Shown here: positions 1-5,327 of the stretch, in pieces | Layout of the letters: each line of letters starts with the position of its first letter | How positions within the stretch are numbered: the stretch's first letter is position 1 | NCBI GenBank assembly: GCA_002421475.1 | Contig: DIJW01000141.1 | Coordinates: 10,407 to 17,209, forward strand | DNA length: 6,803 nucleotides | Direction of reading: 5' to 3' | Source of the DNA: Thiomicrospira sp. UBA5634 | Lineage (GTDB): Bacteria; Pseudomonadota; Gammaproteobacteria; Thiomicrospirales; Thiomicrospiraceae | The notes under the pieces: generated by a model | What the model was told of the DNA's origin: nothing | Databases searched by the model: none | Seen by the model: only the letters and a program-made list of their open reading frames with translations | Position numbers and translations under genes: made by a program

Positions 1-23
1 TTCAAATCCTGCCCCCGCTACCA
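1..23 (+). tRNA. 3' end of a tRNA, probably initiator tRNA-Met (partial)
   Basis: The first 23 bases read as the T loop (TTCAAAT), the 3' side of the T stem (CCTGC), a 7-base 3' acceptor strand (CCCCGCT), the discriminator A and an encoded CCA. The combination of TTCAAATC with a CCCCGC acceptor strand is typical of bacterial initiator tRNAs, whose 5' end is normally CGCGGGG. If so, position 72 is U rather than the A seen in E. coli, and would still leave the 1-72 pair mismatched as initiators require. The anticodon is outside the window, so the identity is inferred; that it is a tRNA end is well supported by the CCA and by the terminator just after it. Confidence 0.8.
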
Positions 24-28
24 ATAAT

Positions 29-78
29 AAAAGCCTGATTTTCATAGAGTTACAGCTCTTGAGAATCGGGCTTTTTTA
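29..78 (+). terminator. Rho-independent terminator of the tRNA
   Basis: A 15-bp stem (29-43 with 61-75, including a few G-U pairs) is followed by a run of six T. The loop can form a second small hairpin (46-50 with 55-59). It begins five bases after the tRNA CCA, so it most likely ends the tRNA transcript. Confidence 0.85.
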
Positions 79-96
79 TTGTCCAAATTTTTGCTT

Positions 97-135
97 AGCA
101 TAATAAAGCGGCTAAAAAAGCCGCCTTATTATGCT
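97..135 (-). terminator. Terminator hairpin at the end of the flgAMN-PilZ operon
   Basis: The arms 97-113 and 119-135 pair over 16 of 17 positions around a 5-base loop, with a single A/C mismatch at 107/125. Read on the minus strand, the GC-rich core GCGGCT/AGCCGC is followed by TTTATTAT, which acts as a U-rich tail that can also pair with the A-rich upstream arm. It starts 8 bases past the PilZ gene stop codon. The hairpin is nearly symmetric, so it may also stop plus-strand read-through from the tRNA. Confidence 0.75.
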
Positions 136-142
136 AATAATA

Positions 143-724
143 TTATCGCCCACTCATTTGAGACTCTTCGCGTTGTTTGTTTGCCATCTCAATTTCTTTG
201 GTTTGAATGAAATAGACAATTTTGCGGCGATCATCTTCAGTAATGTTTTCAAATTCAACAGCAAGCACGTTAACATTTCCTTTTGGGATGACTTTAACGA
301 TCTTGCAGCGAATTAGAATAGGCGCTTCTTCCTTTAAAGGTTTTAGCAGCAAGTCTACCTTGTCTGTCATGTTCACTTTTTCAGTGACATCAAAAGCAAC
401 CCCTCCGGCACTGATGTTGACCATGCGCTGTGGAATGCTATGCGTAAGTTGATCTTGATCCATTGTTTGTAAGAAGAAGTTTACTTTATTGTTGATGGCG
501 TTTAGAACGGTCGCTACGATTGTACTACGTTCGCCAATTTGCCCAATAAGATCGGTGATCTGCTTGTCTAACTCGGACAAGTTGTCCATAAAATATTTTT
601 CGATATAACCCGCATCAGGATTACTTGGTAACGGTGTTTTGGCCGCTTCCTCTTTTGAAAGAATTCGATAGCTGCAAGGTAACATTGCATCTATGCGAAA
701 AAAAGAGCGTTGTTCTTTTGACAT
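143..724 (-). CDS. PilZ-domain protein with a helical insertion, candidate c-di-GMP receptor linked to flagella
   Basis: This 193-residue cytoplasmic protein carries both halves of the PilZ c-di-GMP-binding signature: RxxxR at residues 6-10 (RSFFR) and the N/DxSxxG motif at 103-108 (NISAGG). In ordinary PilZ domains these lie about 20 residues apart. Here some 75 residues (about 24-98) come between them and look largely alpha-helical, with hydrophobic repeats in 45-86 that could form a coiled coil. This resembles the tetrameric PilZ type known from Xanthomonas (XC6012), but that assignment is inference. The strands after the motif (about 120-160) fit the rest of the barrel. AAGGGG lies 7 bases before the ATG. 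It is the last gene of the flgA-flgM-flgN run, 72 bases after flgN, and in Pseudomonas this place holds flgZ, a YcgR-like motility brake. This protein lacks an evident YcgR N-terminal domain, so I give no symbol. There is no signal peptide or membrane segment. Confidence 0.85.
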   Translation of the reverse strand: MSKEQRSFFRIDAMLPCSYRILSKEEAAKTPLPSNPDAGYIEKYFMDNLSELDKQITDLIGQIGERSTIVATVLNAINNKVNFFLQTMDQDQLTHSIPQRMVNISAGGVAFDVTEKVNMTDKVDLLLKPLKEEAPILIRCKIVKVIPKGNVNVLAVEFENITEDDRRKIVYFIQTKEIEMANKQREESQMSGR

Positions 725-796
725 GTTTTACCCCTTACAAGGTAGGTATTCTTGTTTTATAAAATCGACTTAATAGCTATAGAGCAACAACTATGC

Positions 797-1273
797 CTAA
801 GCTTTGCCTAGGGAAGATTTTGTTCCGCCGTGCTTTTTGGCACCGGTAGCATTATACAAACTTACGGAAGGTGATTCATTTCCAGAAAGGATCTCTATCA
901 TTTGTGAGTTGAGATTAAATAACGCTTGGATTGTGATGCCGTTACGCATGTTAAGCTCTTTGCAAGATTCTGATAGTTCGATTATTTTCTCTAGAACTTG
1001 CTGAGCACTACGAGGCTGCGATTTTAGTTCGTCTGAGTTTTGAAGTGTTACTAAATTAGTAGGTAGGCCGAAAGAAGACTCAAGTTGTTTAATCTGTAAA
1101 CTGATCTGATTGGATTGTGCTTCTTTTTGCTGACTGATTTCAAAAAGAAGGGCGCTGTCATTATTAAATAAGGCATTCGATTCAGCGCCTAGTACATCAT
1201 AAAATTTAGTCAAACTTGCTAGCAACTCAGATAAATGGAGGGTTAAATCATTTTGTTGAGTGGCTGACGACAT
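797..1273 (-). CDS. flgN: FlgN, export chaperone for hook-filament junction proteins
   Basis: FlgN binds the junction proteins FlgK and FlgL in the cytoplasm and delivers them to the flagellar export apparatus. The 158-residue product is almost entirely helical and polar. The C-terminal part shows the family pattern: a heptad-rich helix, the conserved NG at 111-112, a further helix ending in QMIEILSG (124-131), then Y140-N-A-T-G144 and a basic unstructured tail. Overall similarity to FlgN is low, as is usual in this family, so position right after flgM is important evidence. I chose the ATG at 1273 over an in-frame TTG at 1288, because the TTG has no visible ribosome site while the ATG has GAG 8 bases upstream. 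It starts 32 bases after the flgM stop and is probably co-transcribed from the sigma-28 promoter. Confidence 0.85.
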   Translation of the reverse strand: MSSATQQNDLTLHLSELLASLTKFYDVLGAESNALFNNDSALLFEISQQKEAQSNQISLQIKQLESSFGLPTNLVTLQNSDELKSQPRSAQQVLEKIIELSESCKELNMRNGITIQALFNLNSQMIEILSGNESPSVSLYNATGAKKHGGTKSSLGKA

Positions 1274-1305
1274 ACAATTAACTCGCAACTAAAGTGAGCT
1301 TAATG

Positions 1306-1620
1306 TTAAGCCTTTGCAAAAAGAACTTCCATCTTAATTAATTTGTCGGCAATTTTTTCCGCATCAACTTTATATGTGCCATCCGCAATTGCTTGTTTAA
1401 GTTCAGCAATACGAGCTTCATTATTGGTGTTAGCAACCGCCGCACGTTTCTCGAGTTCACGAATCTGAGAAGAGACGCTAGTAAGAGTCACACGGTCAGT
1501 CGGTGCTTTTGATGTTTTTTCACTGTCAACGGTAGCAGCAGTATTAATTTTTTCCTGTGCTTTCAATGCATCGGTATTACGTGCATTGTTTAAACCGTTT
1601 TGTAAGTTTTTAATGTCCAT
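1306..1620 (-). CDS. flgM: FlgM, anti-sigma-28 factor
   Basis: FlgM holds FliA (sigma-28) inactive until the hook is finished, then leaves the cell through the export apparatus, releasing late gene expression. The product is 104 residues, the usual size. The N-terminal half is rich in N, T, A and K and looks disordered; the C-terminal half carries the family core: DRVTLTSVSSQIRELE (42-57), then RIAELKQAIADGTYKVDAEK (70-89) and the final helix ADKLIKMEVL (91-100). The reading frame stays open for 48 more codons upstream, to 1764, but that stretch crosses the promoter and the end of flgA. The ATG at 1620 is chosen for the clear ribosome site GAGGG 7 bases upstream and because it gives the family's normal length. 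Confidence 0.95.
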   Translation of the reverse strand: MDIKNLQNGLNNARNTDALKAQEKINTAATVDSEKTSKAPTDRVTLTSVSSQIRELEKRAAVANTNNEARIAELKQAIADGTYKVDAEKIADKLIKMEVLFAKA

Positions 1621-1627
1621 GATTTTA

Positions 1628-1632
1628 CCCTC
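1628..1632 (-). promoter_or_regulatory. Ribosome binding site that fixes the flgM start
   Basis: GAGGG on the minus strand lies 7 bases before the ATG at 1620. It decides between this start and the longer open frame that begins at 1764. Confidence 0.75.
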
Positions 1633-1681
1633 ATGTGCTTGTAGCGCTATTGTAGCAACAATGTTTTCATTTCTAAAATAT

Positions 1682-1708
1682 TTAACGGCGGCATTTTTAA
1701 AAACTTTA
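1682..1708 (-). promoter_or_regulatory. Sigma-28 (FliA) promoter for flgM-flgN
   Basis: The minus strand reads TAAAGTTT (1708-1701), an 11-base spacer, then GCCGTTAA (1689-1682). The enteric FliA consensus is TAAAGTTT-N11-GCCGATAA, so 15 of 16 positions agree and the spacing is exact. Transcription should start near 1675, about 55 bases before the flgM ATG. This makes flgM, flgN and probably the PilZ gene late flagellar genes, as in other bacteria where flgMN has its own FliA promoter. Confidence 0.9.
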
Positions 1709-1728
1709 GTAATTTTTTTAAAGTTTTT
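1699..1728. repeat. Perfect AT-rich inverted repeat between flgA and flgM
   Basis: The 10-base arms AAAAACTTTA (1699-1708) and TAAAGTTTTT (1719-1728) are exact complements around a 10-base loop. On the minus strand the hairpin lies just after the flgA stop and is followed by TTTTTAAAAA-like sequence, so it could be a weak flgA terminator. Its downstream arm contains the whole sigma-28 -35 element, so it could equally be an operator. All but one pair in each arm is A-T, so the hairpin would be weak. Confidence 0.55.
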
Positions 1729-1735
1729 TAATGGC

Positions 1736-2452
1736 TTATGGAACCAATACTGTGTTCGGAGCAATAACTATGCCCTTTACGACAATATTAGAATTATTAT
1801 TTCTGACGGAGACTTGCTCTTGCTGCATGCCATTTTCAAGTGCCGTGCCGGTTGTTTTGATTTCAATGCCGCCAATTCGTGAAACGATGCTGACTTCTTG
1901 ACGCTCTATTACCCAGTAGGGGATGTCGAGCATCTGCACCGTAATGACTCTGTTGGGAGCAATTGCTCGTTTGGCTCGTTTACCAATGACGGCGTCTAGT
2001 GTTTCAAATGCGCCGCGCCTGACTTGATTAATTGGCAGGTGAGCCAACTCAACGTCTGTTTCATTTATAACGGCTTGAGTCAAGATTCCTTTAGCTGAAA
2101 CAACCGCAGGAAGTTTGCCGTCAATATCAACGCTGATAAAAACACGCCAGTTCGGTTGTGGGCAGTTGACACTTACAGTAATGCGTCCATGTAATTGATG
2201 TGTATCGCGTTGGCTGAGTTCCAGTACTTGTTGACAAGCAGGCAGGAGTAAACTGTCGGGCAGTTTGCGAACATTAATCGTGGGTTCAAGTAGCTTTTGG
2301 TCTAGGTTTTGCTTAACATGCTCAAGAACCTGTTGGTGAAGCAGGTCGAGTGACTGGGTTTCGGTTGCAGTCGACATGGTCGACCAAGCCAAAAGTAACC
2401 AGCAGATAAAGGATGTAAACGCCTGACGTGAGTTTAAGCTATATGAAGCCAT
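1736..2452 (-). CDS. flgA: FlgA, periplasmic chaperone for P-ring assembly
   Basis: FlgA helps FlgI polymerise into the P ring around the rod in the periplasm. The product has 238 residues, the usual size. An N-terminal signal peptide (hydrophobic core about 12-24) probably ends near STA at 27-29. The N-terminal domain carries two cysteines, C73 (LPAC) and C97 (VNCP), which fit the conserved disulfide pair. The SAF-like domain follows at about 118-178 (VVSAKGILTQAVI, then the RRGAFETLDAVIGKRAKRAI stretch), and the C-terminal beta domain ends with the family pattern G...I.V..G.V..PNTVLV. The ATG at 2452 has no good ribosome site, but the signal peptide requires it and no other start lies between it and the upstream stop. 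It is divergent from cheV. Confidence 0.95.
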   Translation of the reverse strand: MASYSLNSRQAFTSFICWLLLAWSTMSTATETQSLDLLHQQVLEHVKQNLDQKLLEPTINVRKLPDSLLLPACQQVLELSQRDTHQLHGRITVSVNCPQPNWRVFISVDIDGKLPAVVSAKGILTQAVINETDVELAHLPINQVRRGAFETLDAVIGKRAKRAIAPNRVITVQMLDIPYWVIERQEVSIVSRIGGIEIKTTGTALENGMQQEQVSVRNNNSNIVVKGIVIAPNTVLVP

Positions 2453-2508
2453 TGAAAGGTTTCGTCTTGATTTAGAGGGTTTGTGCTACACGTTTATTGA
2501 ATTTCTAA

Positions 2509-2537
2509 GGTATATTGTTTCAAGTGATTTTCAACAA
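2509..2537 (-). promoter_or_regulatory. Possible sigma-70 promoter for flgA in the flgA-cheV divergent gap
   Basis: The minus strand shows TTGTTG (2537-2532), a 17-base spacer and TATACC (2514-2509), which is a moderate sigma-70 match. It would start transcription about 50 bases before flgA. The whole gap 2453-2568 is AT-rich and must hold promoters for both directions. I saw no sigma-54 or sigma-28 match in it and no convincing promoter for cheV; TATATT at 2511-2516 is a possible -10 box on the plus strand without a good -35. Confidence 0.3.
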
Positions 2538-2568
2538 TTGGAACATTGTAATATAAGGTGGCTTTGAG

Positions 2569-3531
2569 ATGTCGAGTTTTCTGAAAAGTGTTGATCAGCG
2601 TACCTCGTTAGCGGGTATGAACCGCATGGAGTTGTTGCTATTTAATATTAAAGGTAAGCAACTCTTTGGTATCAACGTGTTCAAAGTACGCGAAGTAATT
2701 AGAACTCCTGACATCTCGCCGGTTCCCAAGTCAGATCCTCGAGTAGTGGGTGTATCAGATATTCGTGGTCAAACCATGCCGATGATTGATTTGGCGCAAG
2801 CGTTGGATTTAGACCCTATTCCGCGTGATAAATTAGCGGATTCTTTGACCATAGTTACCGAATTTAATAGTTCGGTTCAGGGCTTTTTGGTTGAGGATGT
2901 CGATCGTATTATCCATTTACGTTGGGAAGATATTTTGCCGCCACCGGATTCTTTGCAGCATGTAAATTATTTGACCGGCATAACCCGTGCGCAAGGACAA
3001 ATTGTTGAAATTGTTGATGTTGAAAAAGTGTTGGCGGAAGTTTCCGGTATGCCGGATACGATGTCAGATGACTTTGTTGAACACAACTTAGCCAAAACGA
3101 AAGGTCACGGTTATTTTATTTTAGGCGCGGATGATTCAACTGTGGCGCGTACGCAACTTAAAAGCACACTTGATAAGTTGGGTATTAATCACGCGATTGT
3201 TAATAATGGCAAAAAAGCGCTGGATTTATTACGCAAATGGGCAGATGAGGCCGATAGAGGCGTGGCATCACCGGTAAGTGAGCGTGTGTTAATGGTGATT
3301 TCGGATATTGAAATGCCGGAAATGGATGGTTACACCTTAACCACCAGCATTCGTAAAGATGAGCGGCTTAAAGATTTGTACGTTATTTTGAACTCCTCGT
3401 TAAGTGGTGGCTTTAATGACAAGCTCACTGAAAAGGTTGGCGCGAATAAGTTCTTGTCGAAGTGGCATTCAGAAGAGTTAGCGAGTGAAATCGTTAAACG
3501 TATTGATGCAATGAAAGCAAAAGGTAGATAA
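2569..3531 (+). CDS. cheV: CheV, chemotaxis coupling protein (CheW domain plus receiver domain)
   Basis: CheV links chemoreceptors to the kinase CheA and, through its phosphorylatable receiver domain, helps adaptation. The 320-residue protein has a CheW-like domain at about 20-158 (LLLFNIKGKQLFGINVFKVREVI, then GVSDIRGQTMPMIDLA at 61-76) and a receiver domain at about 181-315. The receiver keeps all its key residues: the acidic pair D188-D189 in ADDS, the phosphate acceptor D246 in ISDIEMPEMDGYTLT, a serine at 276/277 in NSSLSG, and K298 in FLSKWHSEEL, which is close to the typical CheV ending. AAGGTG lies 8 bases before the ATG. It is divergent from flgA, as in Vibrio and Pseudomonas, but cheR, which follows it there, is not present here; flgT begins 14 bases after it. 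Confidence 0.96.
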   Translation: MSSFLKSVDQRTSLAGMNRMELLLFNIKGKQLFGINVFKVREVIRTPDISPVPKSDPRVVGVSDIRGQTMPMIDLAQALDLDPIPRDKLADSLTIVTEFNSSVQGFLVEDVDRIIHLRWEDILPPPDSLQHVNYLTGITRAQGQIVEIVDVEKVLAEVSGMPDTMSDDFVEHNLAKTKGHGYFILGADDSTVARTQLKSTLDKLGINHAIVNNGKKALDLLRKWADEADRGVASPVSERVLMVISDIEMPEMDGYTLTTSIRKDERLKDLYVILNSSLSGGFNDKLTEKVGANKFLSKWHSEELASEIVKRIDAMKAKGR

Positions 3532-3545
3532 CGGTGTTGAGTGTG

Positions 3546-4745
3546 ATGAAAAAGCAAAAAACGTTACTGTTGTCGCTGGTTTTTGGGCTGGTTGGTTTGC
3601 AACCAGGCCTGGTAATGGCTTCTCAGTGTGTCGCGGTAACGGGAATTGCTTCAATGGTTGGTGTTGAGCGAGCTTACGCTCGACAAATGGCTATTCGCAA
3701 TGGGCTTGAAATTGCCAGTATGCAAAGTAACCTGAATGTTTCATCACGTCAGGATGTCGAAAATTTTGCCTTAAAAAATCAAGCCAGTCGTTTTACTACA
3801 AACAGTAAAGTCGAACGTTTCGGCATTATGGGTGAGTATGCTGATGAAGAGCAAAATCAGTATGAGGTTGAACTTAATGTTTGTTTAACGGAGGATCCTA
3901 ATGCGTGCGGCAATATTTTTGGCACGCATTATCAAAACCGTATCGTGGTCGCACCGGTCATTATTGAAAATAGTTACGAGGCGAGAGATATCGCTAATTT
4001 ATTGCCGGGCTACCAGTTAGAGTTGCAACGCCGCTTAATGGAAGCGGGTTATCGCAATCTTGAAACTATCGAATATGTCCAAGCGGTTGAACCCGGTCGC
4101 ATGATTACGCCGAATTTGTCACCAGAAGTATTACAGCCGATTCAAGATCAGACCGGCGGCCAGTTTTTGTTAATGAGTGTCGTGCGTTCTGCATCAGCGC
4201 ATAGTGAAAATCGTTCAATTATGGACGGCGTCCGTCGTTTCTATGATATCGAAGTTGATCCAAACCGCCGTTATGTAGAGCTGGATTGGTATTTAGTTGA
4301 TTTAAATAAACAACGTATCGTTAAACAAAAACGTGAAGGTTTCGAAATAAAAGGCGATGCACGTGTCGGGCGCGATCGACCTTTTGGTACGGCGGCATTT
4401 TTTAAAACCCATACCGGACAAGCATTTAACGCAATTTTAAATCAACAGGTAGACAATATCGGCCAACACATGCGTTGCGAGTTATTGGAAACTGAAGTGA
4501 TTGATGTACGAAATGGTGAGTATGTACTGTTTTTATCAGAAGAATCCGGCGTACAAGTTGGTGATCAGTTAGCTGTTTATCAGCGTTCCGGTAATCCTGT
4601 TCGTTTTCAAGGACGTAATTTAGGGGTGGATGAACAACCTTCCGGTTTTCTAAAAGTTAAACGCATTATGCCTAAGTTTGCCATTGCCGAGTTGGTGGCC
4701 CAAAATGGTGTGGTACAAGTCGGTGATGTTGTTCGTTCTTGGTAA
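3546..4745 (+). CDS. flgT: FlgT, periplasmic H/T-ring flagellar assembly protein
   Basis: FlgT is known from Vibrio, where it builds the outer H ring and the middle part of the flagellar basal body and helps place the stator-associated T ring. This 399-residue protein starts with a signal peptide (MKK, hydrophobic 7-24, likely cut after VMA at 23-25). The N-terminal domain (about 28-115) has the FlgT_N pattern of a short strand, then the helix with AYARQMAIRNGLE, then S/V-rich strands. A middle domain (about 125-290) begins with NRIVVAPVII and contains LELQRRLMEAGY; a C-terminal barrel-like domain (about 315-399) ends in VVQVGDVVRSW. The mature protein has four cysteines (28, 113, 121, 311). 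GTG at 3534 and TTG at 3537 are also in frame, but ATG at 3546 gives the best signal peptide; the ribosome site is weak in every case. It is probably co-transcribed with cheV. Identification rests on domain pattern and context, since FlgT diverges quickly. Confidence 0.82.
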   Translation: MKKQKTLLLSLVFGLVGLQPGLVMASQCVAVTGIASMVGVERAYARQMAIRNGLEIASMQSNLNVSSRQDVENFALKNQASRFTTNSKVERFGIMGEYADEEQNQYEVELNVCLTEDPNACGNIFGTHYQNRIVVAPVIIENSYEARDIANLLPGYQLELQRRLMEAGYRNLETIEYVQAVEPGRMITPNLSPEVLQPIQDQTGGQFLLMSVVRSASAHSENRSIMDGVRRFYDIEVDPNRRYVELDWYLVDLNKQRIVKQKREGFEIKGDARVGRDRPFGTAAFFKTHTGQAFNAILNQQVDNIGQHMRCELLETEVIDVRNGEYVLFLSEESGVQVGDQLAVYQRSGNPVRFQGRNLGVDEQPSGFLKVKRIMPKFAIAELVAQNGVVQVGDVVRSW

Positions 4746-4752
4746 GAAACCA

Positions 4753-4774
4753 TGACCACCAGGCCTGGTGGTCA
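4753..4774. repeat. Perfect 22-bp palindrome after flgT
   Basis: TGACCACCAGG is followed directly by its complement CCTGGTGGTCA, eight bases after the flgT stop. As RNA it would form a strong GC-rich hairpin with a tight loop, but the downstream sequence GATCAAAAAATCG has no T run on the plus strand, so it is not a standard terminator. It may mark the cheV-flgT mRNA end or be a protein-binding site ahead of the flgB operon. Confidence 0.7.
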
Positions 4775-4784
4775 GATCAAAAAA

Positions 4785-4870
4785 TCGTTAAACCTCGTTA
4801 TTGTCAAATCTTAAAATCCTTCGCATTTAATTTCAGATAAAAAACCTATTCTTTTCAAGAAGTGTTGAAA
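4785..4870 (+). promoter_or_regulatory. Repeats upstream of the flgB promoter, possible activator sites
   Basis: TCGTTA occurs twice, at 4785-4790 and 4795-4800, exactly 10 bases (about one helical turn) apart and some 100 bases before the predicted transcription start, where activators of sigma-54 promoters often bind. A second element, TTTCAA-N6-TTGAAA at 4853-4870, abuts the promoter. Sigma-54 promoters need such an activator (FlrC or FleR in relatives). Both repeats are short and could be chance. Confidence 0.25.
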
Positions 4871-4871
4871 G

Positions 4872-4888
4872 TTGGCATTTGAATTGCT
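4872..4888 (+). promoter_or_regulatory. Sigma-54 (RpoN) promoter for the flgBCDE operon
   Basis: TTGGCAT (4872-4878), a 5-base spacer and TTGCT (4884-4888) match the RpoN consensus YTGGCAC-N5-TTGCW with the invariant GG and GC at the right distance; only the last C of the -24 box differs. Transcription should start near 4898, about 26 bases before flgB. This fits the sigma-54-dependent middle class of flagellar genes in polar-flagellated gammaproteobacteria. Confidence 0.88.
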
Positions 4889-4923
4889 TTTAAATTCACA
4901 GTAAGAATTTAGGAGTAGTTTTC

Positions 4924-5325
4924 ATGGCAGAGTCAATTTTTGGTATTCACGAACGAGCGGTGTTTGTACGCGCACAGCGTTCTGAAGTATTGGCAAATAA
5001 CTTGGCCAATGCGGACACACCAAATTTCAAAGCGCGAGATGTTGATTTTCGCAAAGCCATTAGTGAAGCACAATCGGGTGAAGACCGTCGTTTTAAACCG
5101 GATATGCAGCGCACTAATTCACGTCACTTGGAAGGTTTTGCCGAAATGAATACGGCGGATTTTTTGCGTTACCGTATGCCGACCCAACCTGCTTTGGATG
5201 GTAACACGGTTGAAACACACATTGAAAAAACCAAGTTCACCGAAAATGCGATGCAGTATCAAGCTTCGCTTGAGTTTATAGATTCGCGTATTCAAGGCAT
5301 TCGCGGCGCCTTAAAAGGAGAATAA
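4924..5325 (+). CDS. flgB: FlgB, flagellar proximal rod protein
   Basis: FlgB is exported through the flagellar apparatus and forms the base of the rod in the periplasm with FlgC, FlgF and FliE. At 133 residues it has the normal length. The flagellar rod signature is at 25-42 (NNLANADTPNFKARDVDF). Further family marks are MPTQPALDGNTVETHIEK (85-102) and the C-terminal helix FTENAMQYQASLEFIDSRIQ (105-124), which packs with the N-terminal helix in the assembled rod. It has no cleaved signal peptide, as expected for a substrate of the flagellar exporter. AGGAG (4911-4915) lies 8 bases before the ATG. It is the first gene of the sigma-54-driven operon; flgC follows after 2 bases. Confidence 0.97.
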   Translation: MAESIFGIHERAVFVRAQRSEVLANNLANADTPNFKARDVDFRKAISEAQSGEDRRFKPDMQRTNSRHLEGFAEMNTADFLRYRMPTQPALDGNTVETHIEKTKFTENAMQYQASLEFIDSRIQGIRGALKGE

Positions 5326-5327
5326 CC

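Noticed and set aside
131..452. Two plus-strand open frames (131-316 and 222-452)
   Set aside because: Both lie opposite the PilZ gene, have no ribosome site or recognisable domain, and are shadows of it.
804..1004. Plus-strand open frame opposite flgN
   Set aside because: Shadow of a better-supported gene, no family resemblance.
1274..1288. TTG start for FlgN five codons upstream
   Set aside because: No visible ribosome site; the ATG at 1273 has a weak one and gives a normal FlgN N-terminus.
1621..1764. N-terminal extension of FlgM by 48 codons
   Set aside because: The frame is open, but the stretch contains the sigma-28 promoter and overlaps the end of flgA, has no good ribosome site, and would make FlgM half again its normal length.
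1586..1882. Plus-strand open frame spanning the flgM start, the gap and the flgA end
   Set aside because: It is hydrophobic only because it reads AT-rich DNA opposite the flgM promoter; it crosses two real genes and a promoter.
3330..3557. Minus-strand open frame opposite the cheV end
   Set aside because: Antisense to a conserved receiver domain, no support.
3612..3632. Lipoprotein signal on FlgT (cysteine soon after the signal peptide)
   Set aside because: The residues before C28 are ASQ; glutamine directly before the cysteine does not fit a lipobox, and cleavage after VMA is more likely.
4753..4790. Standard Rho-independent terminator after flgT
   Set aside because: The hairpin is strong, but it is followed by GATC and a run of A on the plus strand, not T.
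4940..5149. Second plus-strand frame within flgB
   Set aside because: Overlaps conserved FlgB sequence in another frame, with no ribosome site.
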